A DNA stretch of 64,000 nt from Syncephalis plumigaleata (taxonomy: Eukaryota; Zoopagomycota; Zoopagomycetes; Zoopagales; Piptocephalidaceae): contig JAIXMF010000012.1 of the NCBI GenBank assembly GCA_025201365.1, forward strand, positions 124,001 to 188,000. The letters run 5' to 3'. The position numbers were made by a program, and so were the translations under genes. Below are positions 45,620-58,727 of the stretch, one piece after another; position 1 is the stretch's first letter, and every line of letters begins with the position of its first letter. The notes beneath the pieces are model-generated. The model did not search any database and was not told the origin of the DNA. It was given only the letters and a program-made list of their open reading frames with translations.

Positions 45620-46914
45620 ATGGACGACGACATATATGTTGCAAGGATTATTATCAGTTCATTATATCGTAATTGGGCACCTATATACATTAATATTATC
45701 GGTTTAATCGCTTATGTCGCTCTTATAATATTCACTATTACTCGGTATTGGCAGACTAAAGCCAAGGGACATTTATACTTGGCGCTGCCATTGCTTAGTA
45801 AGTGACTATGCAGACACATGCAGATACGTATAACTAACATTGTAGTTTATGATTGATTAGTGCAAACTATACAGTATATTGCAACATGTGCTACCTATGT
45901 TTACATCGATTATCAACGCAACTTATCGCTATCCATACTATTGGCAATACTTGCATATTACAGTTCCCTATGGTAGGTATTTACCAGTTAATCATCTTAC
46001 TCGTCTGACATTGTTCTTATTCCTACAGGGCATCTTCAATGCAGGAGCATATTGGCAAGAAACGAGCGGCCTTCTTTAAAGTAGCATTTTATTGCTGGCT
46101 AGTTGCTTTTGTGATCTCCCTTGTCTTGAGCATTACATTTATGGCCTTGTCCAATGGATCTTTAAGTCGTGCTTACTATAGTAATTACTACTTTATCGTG
46201 GCATTGGTTGCTCATGGCATCAATGCTTTGGGTGCGATATTCGGTTTTATTTCTACCATTACTTTCCTTATACTCATACCTAAAGCGTCTTTGCCACTAG
46301 CGCATCAGAAGAAGAAGGTAAGTGAATCCGCATTATTATAGTAATGCATCGCATTCTTACTAACTAACCCATTATTATAGCAAGCCATTAGATTGCTGTG
46401 TCTATTCGGTCTCTTAACGGCATTCACCATAATTATGACATTATTCCTGGGCTTATTCACCGGCTATACACTAATATGTTTCTACATCATTACACTAGCT
46501 CCAAAGGATGCAATGCAATACTTTGACGAGACTCCCGAGGAATGTGCCAGAAGACAACAAAACTCGGCGGCATTCGTGCCACAGCAGGGTATGGTGCCAA
46601 TGATGGTGTATATGCCGCAAGGACAGATGTTGCCGCAAGGACAAATGCTGCCACAAGGTGCTACGCCTATCAATGCAAACGCTCCAGTTCAATCTGCAGT
46701 ACCTCAGGGTATGGTACCAGTAATGATGTACACTCCTGCCATGCAAGTACCAACAAACGTTGCAACAAACAACGCAAATCCTCAATCTCATCCAGTACCG
46801 ATGCCGATGCCGATGGCAATGCCTACTGCAGCATCAGCTCAATATCAAGCAACTGCTGGTCCATCAACACAACGTGAATCTACTGCTGGTCCATCGACAT
46901 CTACCACAACTTAG
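45620..46914 (+). CDS. Multi-pass membrane protein with Met/Pro/Gln-rich cytosolic tail
   Basis: Family not recognised. Four exons (45620-45797, 45861-45972, 46029-46317, 46381-46914) join in frame to about 370 aa. Six to seven hydrophobic helices: IYINIIGLIAYVALIIFTIT, LYLALPLLMQTIQYIATCAT, LSILLAILAYYSSLW, FYCWLVAFVISLVLSITFM, FIVALVAHGINALGAIFGFI with ISTITFLILIP, and LCLFGLLTAFTIIMTLFLGL with YTLICFYIITL. The ~135-residue tail carries the repeats QGQMLPQGQMLPQG, PQGMVPMMVYMP and PQGMVPVMMYTP, then TAGPSTQRES and TAGPSTS. The topology recalls fungal RTA1-like or GPCR-like proteins but no signature confirms either. Confidence 0.8.
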
Positions 46915-47034
46915 CGTATAACGCATAATGATAATAAAATGATTTGAATAAATAGGATCATAATATTGTTTATTACATAACTTCAATAATGCTCATAACT
47001 AATAGTGATATGCAATCATTCATTATAACGTCAG

Positions 47035-48306
47035 CTATAGTCGCGTGTCATTCGTATCATCTATCATTGTCGTAATAACGGGTTGTTTCTCGGCTGTTGT
47101 GGCTTTTTCACGATTAAATAATGATTGCCATGCCTGTCGAACATTGCCACGATTCGGTATCATGATGTACCATAATGGAAGACCGAAGAACATAAGAATG
47201 AATCCAAGTAGCGATGAAAGATAATAGGGAATACTAGAGCCACTGGGCGTAGTTGGCGGCACGAACGGGTAGATGGACACGAACGCCGAGACAAGCACGA
47301 ATACGACGGAGAGCGGCCACCACGCACAGAATGGTCGTTCCTTCTCGGGTTCCGTACGGCGTAGCCATAGCATACCGCAAACGGCAGCGCCATACACGAT
47401 CGACTGCGGATAGCCGATGAGATCGATAAGAAAGTCGAATGCTTCACCGGGCGGTGGCGACAACATCATGATCATGACGAGTGTCCAGTTGACGACAAGT
47501 GCGTAGATGGGCGTGCCGAATCGTAAGTTCAAACGACCAAGGTAACGGGAGCCGGGCAAATAATTCTCGCGAGCAGCCGCAAATATGACACGACTCACCG
47601 CGAATGTCATGGAGCATACGGCGCCATAGGAGCTTAGCGAGATGAACACCGGCAAGATGTGCTGACCGAATACTTTGCCAAACACGATGTTTGCAAAAGT
47701 GGCCGCGATAATCTCCTTGCTGGCGAATGCCTCGGCCGCCGGCACCACCGAGATGAACGCGATATTAACGAAGAGAAATAGAATAGTGACAATGGTGAGA
47801 CCGCCAAGCGAGGCAATCGGTAAATTCCTATTGGGATTCTTTAGTTCACCCAATGAGAAGTTCAAGTTATTCCAACCGCCATAGGCCCAGTAAAGCTTGA
47901 ATAGAATAAGCGAGTAGGCACTGGCATCGGTAGCGGTATTCTCGAATGAGTTGTGCCAATTATTAGGCATTTCTATACGGTCGATACCGCCGGCTAGCAC
48001 GACAATACCACCGATCGAGATGATAAGTAGAACGAGTAATTTCACCGCTGTAAGCAAGTTGAGCAATCGAAGCGTCCAGCGAATACTCAACGAATTGAGT
48101 AGAGTGACGGACGTGATACAGAAAATGCCTAGACCGCGTGTAAGCCAATCGTAATGATCCTTGACGTAGCCATCCTCTAGGGTGGTGGGTGATCCATAAC
48201 CCGCGAAGAGAATGTACTTGCCAAACACGACGGAACTAGCTGCTTCCGAACCAGGACGAATACAACTATCAATGGTAATGATCACGATGTCAGTACAAAC
48301 TAATGA

Positions 48307-48338
<32 letters not shown>

Positions 48339-48772
48339 AATAATAGAGAGGAAGTCTTTTCTTACACAATCAATGTCCAGCAGAAGATAAAGGCGAATAA
48401 ATACTTTGGTCGTTTGAAAGCGTAGGCGAGATAAGCTTGCTCGCCACCACTCTTGGGTAGCATGGTGCCGAGTTCGATATAGGACATGGCACCGAAATAC
48501 GTGAGTATACCACCGATAGCCCACATGACCATGGCCATACCCGCGGAACCAGCTAGACTCCACACTGACGCGGGTGTTGTAAAGATACCCGACCCGATAA
48601 TGAGACTGACTACCATGGCCGTACCGGAGATGGCATCCATACTTTGTTCCAATTTACGCTTATTGCCGTCTAACACAGATTCATGATCATTATCACCGAA
48701 TGCTCGTGTACTCGTAATTCCTGAATCGACCTCTCCGGACTCCATTGCTTTTATTGCCGATTTATCATCCAT
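47035..48772 (-). CDS. LAT-family amino-acid permease
   Basis: Twelve-helix APC-superfamily amino-acid transporter of the L-type (LAT/MUP1-like) group. Two exons (48772-48366 and 48299-47035) join in frame to about 556 aa. Helix 1 carries the unwound substrate-binding motif IIGSGIFTTPASV (family GSGIF). SYIELGTMLPKSGGEQAYL is the LAT helix-3 signature. YWAYGGWNNLNFSLGELKNP is the helix-6 signature of LATs (AYGGWN ... E-x-x-NP-R). Then SLSSYGAVCSMTFAVSR, a feature of helix 8, and MLWLRRTEPEKERPF. The ~50-residue N-terminus is polar, probably cytosolic and regulatory. The single intron contains an (AT)n run at 48306-48340. Methionine or neutral amino acids are likely substrates (inference). Confidence 0.92.
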
Positions 48773-49729
48773 GATATTTATGTTTTATGTGCAATTGTTC
48801 TACATTTCATTCAAGGTTATGAGTATGATTTTATATGCTTGACAACAACGTCTACTTACTATTTTGACTATCAAATTGATAGCGATAAAAGAAATGACGC
48901 TGACTTGTCAATAGGATTAATAATGAAATCAACAATAATAAAGATAAAACGAACTTGTAATGATTGATTACGTATACGTGCACCACTATTATCAACACTA
49001 TACGTAACACATTAAATTATATCAGTGTGATAAAGAAATAGAGAGAAAGAAAGAAAAAACAAGAACGAATAATTCCAAAAGCCGATAGAACGGTTAATAA
49101 ATCGTAAATAATACTAGTAGTAATGTTGCACGATACCACAAAGAACAGGAACAAGAAGACCAGAAAAGAGGAAAGAGGAAAGGGCCAACTTGCTTAATCC
49201 TACTGTTGTCACGACGAGATACTACCATTTATAAGCTGGTAGAGCCACATGTACCGGCAGGGTTCTCGTAAGGTAAAATGAGGTCGTTTCTGCTTAGAAA
49301 ACATATTAATTCGCTCACATTGTTTGTGTCTACTCGTGACTGTTTCACTGGTTATTTGTATGGCAAACGACATTTATACGAAAAATGGTGTGATTACGCC
49401 AAGGTGTTTTCTTAGTAATCCAATCATCATTTTCAGTATCAGTATGTGAGTGCGTTCTATTTTCATTACTTCATTTGTCATTATTATCACATCATCATTA
49501 GTAAGTGACTCGTATTTACTATATTCAATGGTATCATTATGATCATTTTATGGGAATAATGGTGTTAACAATTGTGCAAGTTTATTCATATAACAAGTGT
49601 CTGTATCCTGCTATATATATATATGGATGATGATCATTGACACTGACTTCACTTTACGATGATGTTACTCGCTTTCTTTAATCAGTCAGAGTAGTACTAC
49701 GATAGGAATTGATATCGATTTAATTTTGA
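48773..49729. other. Intergenic permease to SEC63
   Basis: 957 bp upstream of the permease and downstream of SEC63. No gene. Holds a 21-bp match (49556-49576) to 9636-9656 in the Fanzor-like relic region, and AG-rich tracts near 49040-49180. Confidence 0.5.
49556..49576 (+). repeat. Short repeat shared with the 9.6-kb relic region
   Basis: 21 bases identical to 9636-9656 (core TGGTGTTAACAATTGTG), with weaker similarity for about 20 bp further right. Probably a fragment of the same dispersed element. Confidence 0.5.
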
Positions 49730-52558
49730 CTAATCACTATCGGAATCAGTATCATCGGCTGCTGCGGCATTCTTATTAGCCGTGGCACCACCACCACCGC
49801 CAGTTTGTTGACGACGCATTGCAGCCATTTGACCTGCCAACGAGTCTTCCTCTGGTTCCGAGATATCATCATCGACTTCAGCCTCTTCTGGTAAGACATC
49901 TGGCTCGTGTACTTGCAACTAGAAAGACAAGCAATGATTATTAGTATTACGAATAATGTACTCATAAAGCGATAAACACTTACACGAACATCCATACGTG
50001 CATCACAACCGAGATAGGTGTCACTCTTGACGAACACGGTGAATGGATAGTGACCCACACGAGCTGGTGCTTGGAATTGAATTTTCACTTCACGATCACC
50101 CAACAAGTCTGTAATGGTAATTGGTGTAGCGACAATACCGTTGGATCGTATATCACCGAGTACTACCCACCATACTGGGCGTTTGTTCTAGATAATAAAC
50201 AGTAGATAGTAGGCATCATATTAGTCAATGACTCAAATATATATAGTATATACGATATATCATAAACATACTAATGGGAAGTAGGGTGCGTGTGCTGGAG
50301 GTGGACGTGTACCACCAGTAGTCTCGTAATCCATTGATAGTAGTTTGTCCACTTCTTCCGCGCTACCTGGTTGAGATGGTGTCGGTAGACTATCGGTCGA
50401 TTGGCGACACTCGGTTAATCGAAGACGAACGAGGAATGTGATGATAGCACCGGGTGTGCACGCATCATCGCCGATCACCTTTAGAATGGCGCGGGTCACT
50501 TCAAGACGTGGATGATGCTTGGCAACGAGCATTGTATTAGCGTATTCCTCATCACTTAGACTGCGCATTAAGGAGCGACGATCATCCTCGGACAATTCCA
50601 TTAATTCGCTAACTGTTCGAATGTTACGCTATTACATCAACAACAATGTAGATTAGTAAATAATTGTAATAGCAGTAATATTCATGATAATGTACCTTTT
50701 TTGTCTTGCAATGCTTTATGATTTCTTGATCAACATGTGGTAATTGGAGTAGAGGTGTGGCTTGTGCAGTTGTACCTTGAACTAGCATCTAAATGTACAA
50801 TTCGGATGAGTTGATCAATCAACATAATCATAATGACAATTATTACTTACTTGTGAGATATCCATACAGAACATGCTAGTGGCTAACCAGCCATGAGATA
50901 AGGCAATTTGCATCATACCCTGAGTGAGATGAGCTGCCTTTCCAACGATATACTCTTGATCTGTTATACATGGTGGAGTGTTAGATACAAATGTATTCAT
51001 AATGATTTGTCACATTAAATAGATAGTTACCTTTCTTCAAATTAGCATTAGTAACGGGTACACGATAGAAATGTGCGTACATCAACGTTGCAGCTTTGTA
51101 AGCGGTAGGTGCAGTGAACTGAATAATGATCAGATCAGTGTAATGTCAGTAATCGAATAGAAATACAACAAATAAACAAGTAGATAACATTACCTTTTTG
51201 GAGCGTTCAAACTTTTCCGCACGAGCATCGGCTAGTTTCTTAATCTCAGCGGCTAATGCGGGAATCTCTTGATTATCCTCGGTACGCCATGGACATTCCT
51301 CCTTGAACTCGGTGCTATCCGACATGATATCAATCAATCCTATACCGATTGATTAGTACAGATAGTACAAGTGTCGTTCTAATGGTCAACCTACCTCGAA
51401 CATGCGTGTTCTCCTTCATTTCCTTGAAGAAAAGTGCCATGGTCTGATTCATGATTTGATCCTTTGTATAACGACGTGATTTATACCACCAACGACCCTA
51501 AACATTGTAATAATCATTCAGTATTAGTATAAAGTAACTAGTACACACTGTATTATGTGTCTATGTGCACTATTACTTACCACACCCAATGGTAGGAATA
51601 CACCAAATAGCGAGATATACGCAAGAAGTACCTATTATCATAGCAAGACAAGATTAATAAGATGTAATTATACGCTAATATTCTTGATGATTATATACGT
51701 ACAAAGTTGGCACTACCACCCTCGATAAGCCAAGGAGGTAACGCGATACCCATAGTGAATGCTATTTGAAAAACAATAGTAAGCATTCATGTTCTCAAAT
51801 GTAATGGCCACTATTTAAAACTATACCTTGACGTCCATCGGGATGACCCCATTCCTCATAGTTTCTACGTGTATCTTCATCGGTCAATCTATATGGTGTC
51901 ATTCATTAGTTAGTGATGCATTAGTGAGAGGACAGCAACATTGCCATAGTACATACACTTTATAGGCCTTGGTAATCTCAACAAATTGAGCTGCGGCAGC
52001 TTCCTTTTCGGCATCGCCCACTTTATCAGGATGATATTTTAAACTGAGCTTTTTGTAGTGCTTCTTAATTTGATCCAATTCAACACCACTGGATATGCCG
52101 AGCACTTCATAAGGATCCCAGAGTTTGAGTTCTACGGGTGTTGTCGCCACTTTATAGGCTACATAGGAGAATAGACACCAACCTATGGCCAATAGGTAGA
52201 ATCGTCTATGCGATAATGATCATCACCATTAATAGATTAGTTTAGTATATATATGTACATATGTACACTTTAATACACGTCTAGCCAACTTACTGTTTAC
52301 CGCCTATGCTTGATTTCTTAACTCGTTCATTGGATATTTTACGTTCTTTCGCGCGACATTGCTCACAACGACAAACGTTCTTTTCCGAAGCACCTAGTAT
52401 TGAGTCATGGATTAGAAATAGTTTGCTATCCAACCAATGGAATACATACCAGTACCACCGATTAATTGTAGTAATGTGAACGGTACTAACAGAATGACTA
52501 GTACTGTCAGTACAAAGTAATAAAATGTCACTCCGGACTCGTCGTAATTGTACTGCAT
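49730..52558 (-). CDS. SEC63: SEC63 ER translocon J-protein
   Basis: Subunit of the SEC62/63 post-translational translocon in the ER membrane; its lumenal J domain recruits BiP/Kar2. About 14 short exons. N-terminus MQYNYDESGVTFYYFVLTVL is a membrane helix (human and yeast also start with a Tyr/Asp-Glu cluster). A second helix is FYLLAIGWCLFSYVAYKVA. The J domain has LWDPYEVLGI, KHYKKLSLKYHPDK (HPD intact) and FVEITKAYKVLTDEDTRRN. A third helix is FVLLAYISLFGVFLPLGVG, followed by RWWYKSRRYTKDQI. The Sec63/Brl domain follows (FTAPTAYKAATLMYAHFYR; GMMQIALSHGWLATSM), and the FN3-like end has FQAPARVGHYPFTVFVKSDT. The acidic C-terminus (EEAEVDDDISEPEEDS ... DDTDSDSD) is the SEC62-binding tail. 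Exon-rich; minor border errors possible. Confidence 0.95.
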
Positions 52559-53094
52559 AGTGAAGCAATACGTATGAGACTACAGTGTACGCGTAGCACT
52601 GTAGTATAACACGACTGACCAAGTAATAAGCGAAAAGGGAATTTATGTGAAGCACAGGATATCAAGCAACTTTTACCGTAACAATACCAGTAATAGTTGT
52701 GGTAGTAGCAGATATAAGAGTAGTAGTAGCAGTAGTATCAAATGTACGCAAGTATATATCCGATAGAGACGACACAGATTTGCAGGATAGCAAACGGGTT
52801 GACAAGGTGTTGACGTCCTGCTAAAGGGCAAAAGAAGAAGAAGCTATCCTACAAATCGATGTAGATCGTTCTAATTTTAACGATGTTGAATGGCAGACAA
52901 TCCATGTCATTTAAAAGGATGACGCCCAATCAGATATCGCCAGCACTTGATAGATCCACTTTTAATATAAACACAAAATTGACTATGAATGATGTGTGTG
53001 AGCAAATGTGCTCATTATAATAATAATTTACGGTCTTTTTTTAATTTATTTTATTTTATTGACGTCGTGTTTTGCATATATATACTTGACAACA
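52559..53094. promoter_or_regulatory. Divergent promoter region SEC63 / MCMBP
   Basis: 536 bp between divergent start codons. No gene. Contains TAG/GTA trinucleotide runs and an AG-rich tract. Promoter function inferred from orientation only. Confidence 0.5.
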
Positions 53095-55479
53095 ATGGTA
53101 CCTACTGATCAGGACACTTGTATTAATGCGCCATTGGCTCAAGTACAAAGACTATTTGGTAAGAGGCATGTAATGATACCTAGTAACTATATGCATAACC
53201 TTGCCACTTACTTAGAGGAGAACTGGCGTCCAGAAATGCCCGTTGAGCATACATGGGGCGTACCCGAGTATTTTAACGCGCTATATGACACGGAAGAGAA
53301 GCGAGATCGGGTAAGTGCTAGTACTAATAGCAAGTATTATAAATAGTAGACTAATAAATGCCATTATTATTATTCTTGCATTTATAGATTCCTTCACTGA
53401 ATACACTACCAACTAGTGAATGGCGACCAGGTACATTGGTGCGCTTCCGTTGTATGGTTCAGGATACTAGTTTCGGTCAAGAGATTGCCGTTGATGCCGT
53501 TTGTTCTTCAGATGGGCAAACATGGAAATCCTACCGTTACTCGGATGGTACAAGTAATGAATCTGATGACGCAACATCAACATCGGATACGGCGGTAAAT
53601 GTCGATGCACTCTACGCGGGACAGGATCGTGTACGTCTTAATGAACTGCAACTGCTCTACTGCGTGTCTATTCCAGGTGAAACTGAATGGGCTCGTCGGC
53701 AGTATAATGAAAAAATGACGGCACGTTGGGGATACGATCCATTAATACCGAGCAGCAATGATACGACTGCATCAAACAACCTTAATGCTCATTCCTCAAA
53801 GTTGGCCATCAAGCATCCGATAGAAGAGGAGGCTTCGTATAGTTGCGGTGTTATTGTCAAGGTAAATTGTTGTTGCAATAATGATTAAATGGAGTACATC
53901 TTACCTATATTACTATTAGATACTCGGCAATGCGGATGATATTAAAGTGACAGATACAGTAGAGTTTATAGGTGTTTATAGTCAAGCACCTGTCATGTAA
54001 GTAAATAGAATGATCGTACTACTAACAAATGCTAATATAAAGAAACTAGAAATGACGACTTGTTATCAGTGGGCAGTGGCACTGGTGCAATCGAGTATTC
54101 ACCATGTATTCATGCTATCGTTCATCGTGTACTGCATTCAGACGCGGAAACACCATTACGTGTATCACGATGCTTGGACAAAACAGGCCACCTTACGACG
54201 ACAGATGACATTAATCCACGTGATATAGCCATTGAATCACGTCAACGGATATTGGATGATTTCACGCAATTATTAAATGGAGATAGTTTGGCTGCAGAAT
54301 ACATGTTATTAGCATTGATATCACGCGTGTAAGTTGGATAGCGTATATGATTATTATTATTGTTACTATTGTTATTAATGCATGATCAATGAGTAGACAG
54401 CATCGAGTTAATACAACTACAGTGGGTAATCTTACACTAAATCTAACTAAAATACCTGCATCATCTGCATCATCAAATGAAGTGAGAACATCAGACAATG
54501 ACATTAGTCGTCTTTACAGTACATTAGCTAGACGTGTTCATCATCGTCTGACTGATCTCGTGTCCAAATGTGTTACATTGCCAATGTCACTGCATTGTCT
54601 AAATCATCGTCCATTCTGGCCGCGAGATACAGGATCAGGTGTTGAGAAATTAGCGAGTGGTCGTTTACAATTATCGGCAGGTACATGTCTACTAATAGAT
54701 GAGACAGCATTGGATGAAGGCAAGCTAGAAGATACAGGTGAGGCTGAATCGATTAAAACAATGATGACGATAGCTAATAATACATCATGCATCATACTAG
54801 GTGTTCGTAATGTACGAGCATTAGCACGAGTGGTTGAAACACAACAATTAGACTACGCGTTTCCTTATCGTGGTGAGATTAGTTTCCCTACTAATCTTAA
54901 TCTGCTTATCTTCTCTACCGCACGCTCCATGCTTCCAGTGAGTATCAAGGAGTGCTAATAATAGCATAGAATGATTGAGACGAAAAAGTTTAATGCAAAC
55001 ATGTTGTCATTAGGCCGAATTTGTACTACCATTACAATTGAATTCAACGACCGATAACGCAACAACTGATGCAGATGCCAATGCTGTTGATGAGGAGTGT
55101 CTACAACAATGGCGAATGTATTTGGTGATCACGCGTGTACTGGCGCATGAGATACCCGAAACATTGTCGCAGCAAATACAACAGGACTTTGTTGATCGTC
55201 GCCGTGCCAACACAGAACAAGCCATGCCTGTGATGACGGATGCCGAACTATCACGGGAACTACTCGTAGCACGGTAAGCAGTCATGTTGTATTGATAGTG
55301 TGACGTATGACATTTATGTTTTCTTTCTTGCTTGTTGTTTGCTTAATGACGCTATTATTCATTATGGTGCATGCAGATTGATTGCTCAAAGCTACGGCGA
55401 GGAAAAGCTTAATGAAACACATTGGCAACAGGCAAAAAGTATGGAATCTGAACGACGGGCTCGTTTAACTTTTGTATGA
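53095..55479 (+). CDS. MCMBP: Mini-chromosome maintenance complex-binding protein
   Basis: Nuclear protein that binds MCM3-7 and supports MCM supply and unloading (ETG1 in plants). Seven exons (53095-53310, 53388-53861, 53920-53996, 54050-54328, 54397-54937, 55014-55273, 55377-55479) join exactly to about 649 aa, close to human (642). Family landmarks: IPSLNTLPTSEWRPGTLVRF with RCMVQDTS, LNGDSLAAEYMLLALISRV, VGNLTLNL, CVTLPMSLHCLNHRPFWP, the block LASGRLQLSAGTCLLIDETA followed by LDEGKL, QQLDYAFPYRGEISFPTNLN with LLIFSTARSMLP, and the final helix. The middle contains disordered Ser/Asn stretches. The AAA-like core is degenerate, as in the family. High confidence. Confidence 0.94.
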
Positions 55480-57579
55480 AGCTGACTAGACATCTATAAG
55501 GCCTAGTAATAAAGATACTGCTTTTTTCTTTCTATTAATTACGTGAATATTACACACGTACACATACACATACACGTACACGACACCTATACAAGCAGAA
55601 ATCTAGACATTTCTCGATATTTACACCATCCTATTCCATCTCACTCGTCATTTTCACATTCATCTTAACATAGGCCAAAAGTACACCAATTATTTACGTG
55701 CTATTAATCAGAAGACTGTTTATTGATTATGCTTACCCGTTTACTACGTGACATTTCGGGATAGTGTCGTTGGACAACACTCGCTACTGGTTCCTTCTTG
55801 TGCCGGTCTATCAAACGTGGACATACACCACATAGTGAAGCACATGTACACCCCACATACGCATACGCGTACACGTACACACATACATCCAGATGATGGA
55901 CATACTCGTATACACGCAACACGCATACGTAGAACACATGTAAGCATGAACACATTGTGTTGTTCCGTTGATAGTAATTGCATCAAGAGATTAGTACAAA
56001 TGAGGCAGCAGTATCATTGCTTATCATGTCTATTAGTAGCGACTAGCAATCATTATATAAATGTCAACTTACCCCCGTGTAACTAGTAGGCTAAATAAGC
56101 AACTAACTACCATTTGTAAACGCACAAGTAGATGAAGGAGGAGGAGGAGGAGGAGATAGAAGGTGAAACAATTCTAAGATTGGATCTACCAGATGTGAAA
56201 AAACGTTATTGTGTTGCTAAAAGAAAATGACGTAGTAGCATTGAGAACCACATGCTTCCTTCTATGCTCGTCTGGACCATACACACGTGAATACGAATAT
56301 GGCATGTTCGCTTCTTTTTTTCCATTACTTCTTTCGTTCTTTCTTTCCTGTCGGGCACTGCATGATCCAATTACCGTTCGGAGCAATGACTGGCTTTGAT
56401 AGTACAGCGTGGCCTACACTGATTGGTCAGGTGAGCTGCAATAAAACGGCTGTGTCATGGGAGCAATCAGCTGGTGTGACCAACATGGTAGGCAAAAAAG
56501 TGAAAAAAGAAACAAGTACATTCAATACTGCTCCGTGTATGTGTGTCCATTAGACAGAGGATGCATCTAAATGCCCCAATGCATCGTATGCACGTCAACC
56601 GGACTAGTTCGAGTCGAGTAGCATTGCTGACAATGAAGGCAGACTCAATCGAACATGATAAATACTTGAATTGCTGATTGGTGAAGCTATAAATTAGCCA
56701 GTTTTCATCGACCATTCCACTTTCATGATCATTATCGCCCTCAACAACACACACACCACACAATCACACACAATCACACACACACACACTCACATTATCA
56801 TTTCATTTTCATTGGTCCTTATACCCGAAAAAACCTGTCATTGCCGTGTCTGGATCTCAAATCAAATCAATCAAATCGAGTAGAAGGAAAGGAAAGGAAA
56901 GAAAAAACACACGCGATTACAAGCACGTACACACGCACACACACATACTGCATTACAACACCGTCCCATCTGCCGTAGATTATACATATATATATATATA
57001 TACATACAGATATAGTCTGATCATATCATATCATCAGTATTCCTCATTCAGCACGCGACTTTATTCATTTACTATTTCATTGTTTCCCGTGTGTCCATTA
57101 GATAGCATCAGATTGTATACAACAGTATTATTCCATTTGTATGTGGTAAATCAAGGTTGTCTATTGTTTATCTCTTTCTTTCTTTCTCTTCATATCTATA
57201 TCGATATAAGAAATAGCAAATTGTAGTGTAGTGCAGTAAAGTGACTGAGTAAAGTGAGTGTAGATTGTTGTAATAAGCATCAATCCACACGACAACGACA
57301 TCGTCATCCTTATTTGTTGAACTTAAAAAGGAAAGCTTCATTTTAAGCCTTTGCTTCGGACACGAGGTATGCTCGTGTCACTTGAATTTAATCAACTTAT
57401 TTGTTATTCAATTCGGCACTTGTGCTATTCACCTCCCTGAGGTTTAGCACATTCCTATATAGTTTCTATTTACTCTTTTCTTTCTCTTTCTATCAATCAA
57501 TCAATCAGATTGCTAGCAATACGCGATTACACTATAGTAAAGAGTGTGTGATATTCGAAATAGTTGCAATCAACGCGAT
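55480..57579. other. 2.1-kb intergenic stretch MCMBP to acidic protein
   Basis: No gene supported. CA/AC-rich tracts at 55556-55590, 55850-55935 and 56745-56790, a GGA run near 56132-56155, GAAAG tracts and an (AT)n run near 56984-57003. The open frames here are low-complexity. Likely includes a long 5' leader of the downstream gene. Confidence 0.5.
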
Positions 57580-58727
57580 ATGGTTTGCTATACAACTGAG
57601 AGCTATACCGGCTCGCTAATGTTGAAATCAACCGAGGGTTTATTCAACGAGGATAAACATCAACATCAAAAGATCAACAACCGCACCAGCACCACCACCG
57701 TCTATTACGATATCGACTCGGATTTCGACTCATCAATTGAACTGGATGAATACGACGTGTACGACGAATTGGAGGAACGTGGACTATACAGTGTTGGCGA
57801 TTCATGTCTCGGTTCCGATACGGAAATGGATCAAGAGGAATTCACTTCAATGATCGATGATATGTCGGATAGTCATTGTTTACCTAGTCATTCATTATTG
57901 TCTAGTATCAGCGATGATGATGATGACGATGATGATGATGAATCAATTGACTATTTCGATCTTGAAGAAGCAGCTGAATTAGCCGGTATTCCATTTCCAC
58001 ATTCACTACTACAACAATCTTCTTCCACTTCCACTTCTACTCCTACTCCTACTCTTCTTCTTCTTGCTCTTTATTGTCTTGTGAGCTCACTTCAATGATG
58101 ACACGTCATTCTAATCATAATGAGTTGTTTGATGGAAGGTATCATCATCATCAAACAGCATCACTATCGATTAGTAACAATAGTGTTGTATCAATTCAAA
58201 TGGAACACGAACCTGCCATGTCAACATCGAAAATGGCCACCATCACTCATCCTCATCCTTCTCTTCTTACTTCTTCTTCTTCTACTGCTGCTTCTTCGGC
58301 CGCTATTACTTATCGTCGAAATGTGGCTCTAGGTTGTTTGTCACCACCTCAATCACCTGACCTATCCATGGATGCTAATAGTAATACGATTGAGCATTCG
58401 TTGCAACAACAAATGTTCAAGTATAACAATGATGAATCGGATTATTCCTCGGCATATGACGATCATCATCATCATCATCATTATCATCTATCCGACTATT
58501 CTAACAATGAATCGCATGGTGATGGCTATGCCGGTGATGCATGGCAAACATGGGGTAATCCAGAGTCATCTGAAGTGAATCGCGATTGGATTAATAGTCT
58601 CATTAGCGAATCATTTCAGTCATCATCTCAATCATATACCACCACCACGATTGATGGTGATGATGATCGTTACTCACCAAATGATGATTGGATCTACGGA
58701 GCCTACGGTATAACCAAGAATCAATAG
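57580..58727 (+). CDS. Acidic, disordered Ser/Asp/His-rich protein
   Basis: Not recognised. Two open stretches in different frames join across a 44-bp intron at 58081-58124 (gtgagc donor, ctaat branch-like site, tgag acceptor), giving about 367 aa. The first part is acidic (YYDIDSDFDSSIELDEYD; ISDDDDDDDDDESIDYFDLE) with a helix EEAAELAGIPFPHSLLQ. The second has LSPPQSPDLSMD, a His run and a C-terminal block with conserved-looking aromatic residues (DAWQTWGNPES, NRDWINSLISESFQSS, DDWIYGAYG) that may be a short linear-motif binder. The chosen ATG is the first in the frame. The frame change lies in a CTT repeat, so a repeat-length error is an alternative to the intron. Nuclear regulator is only a guess. 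Confidence 0.6.
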
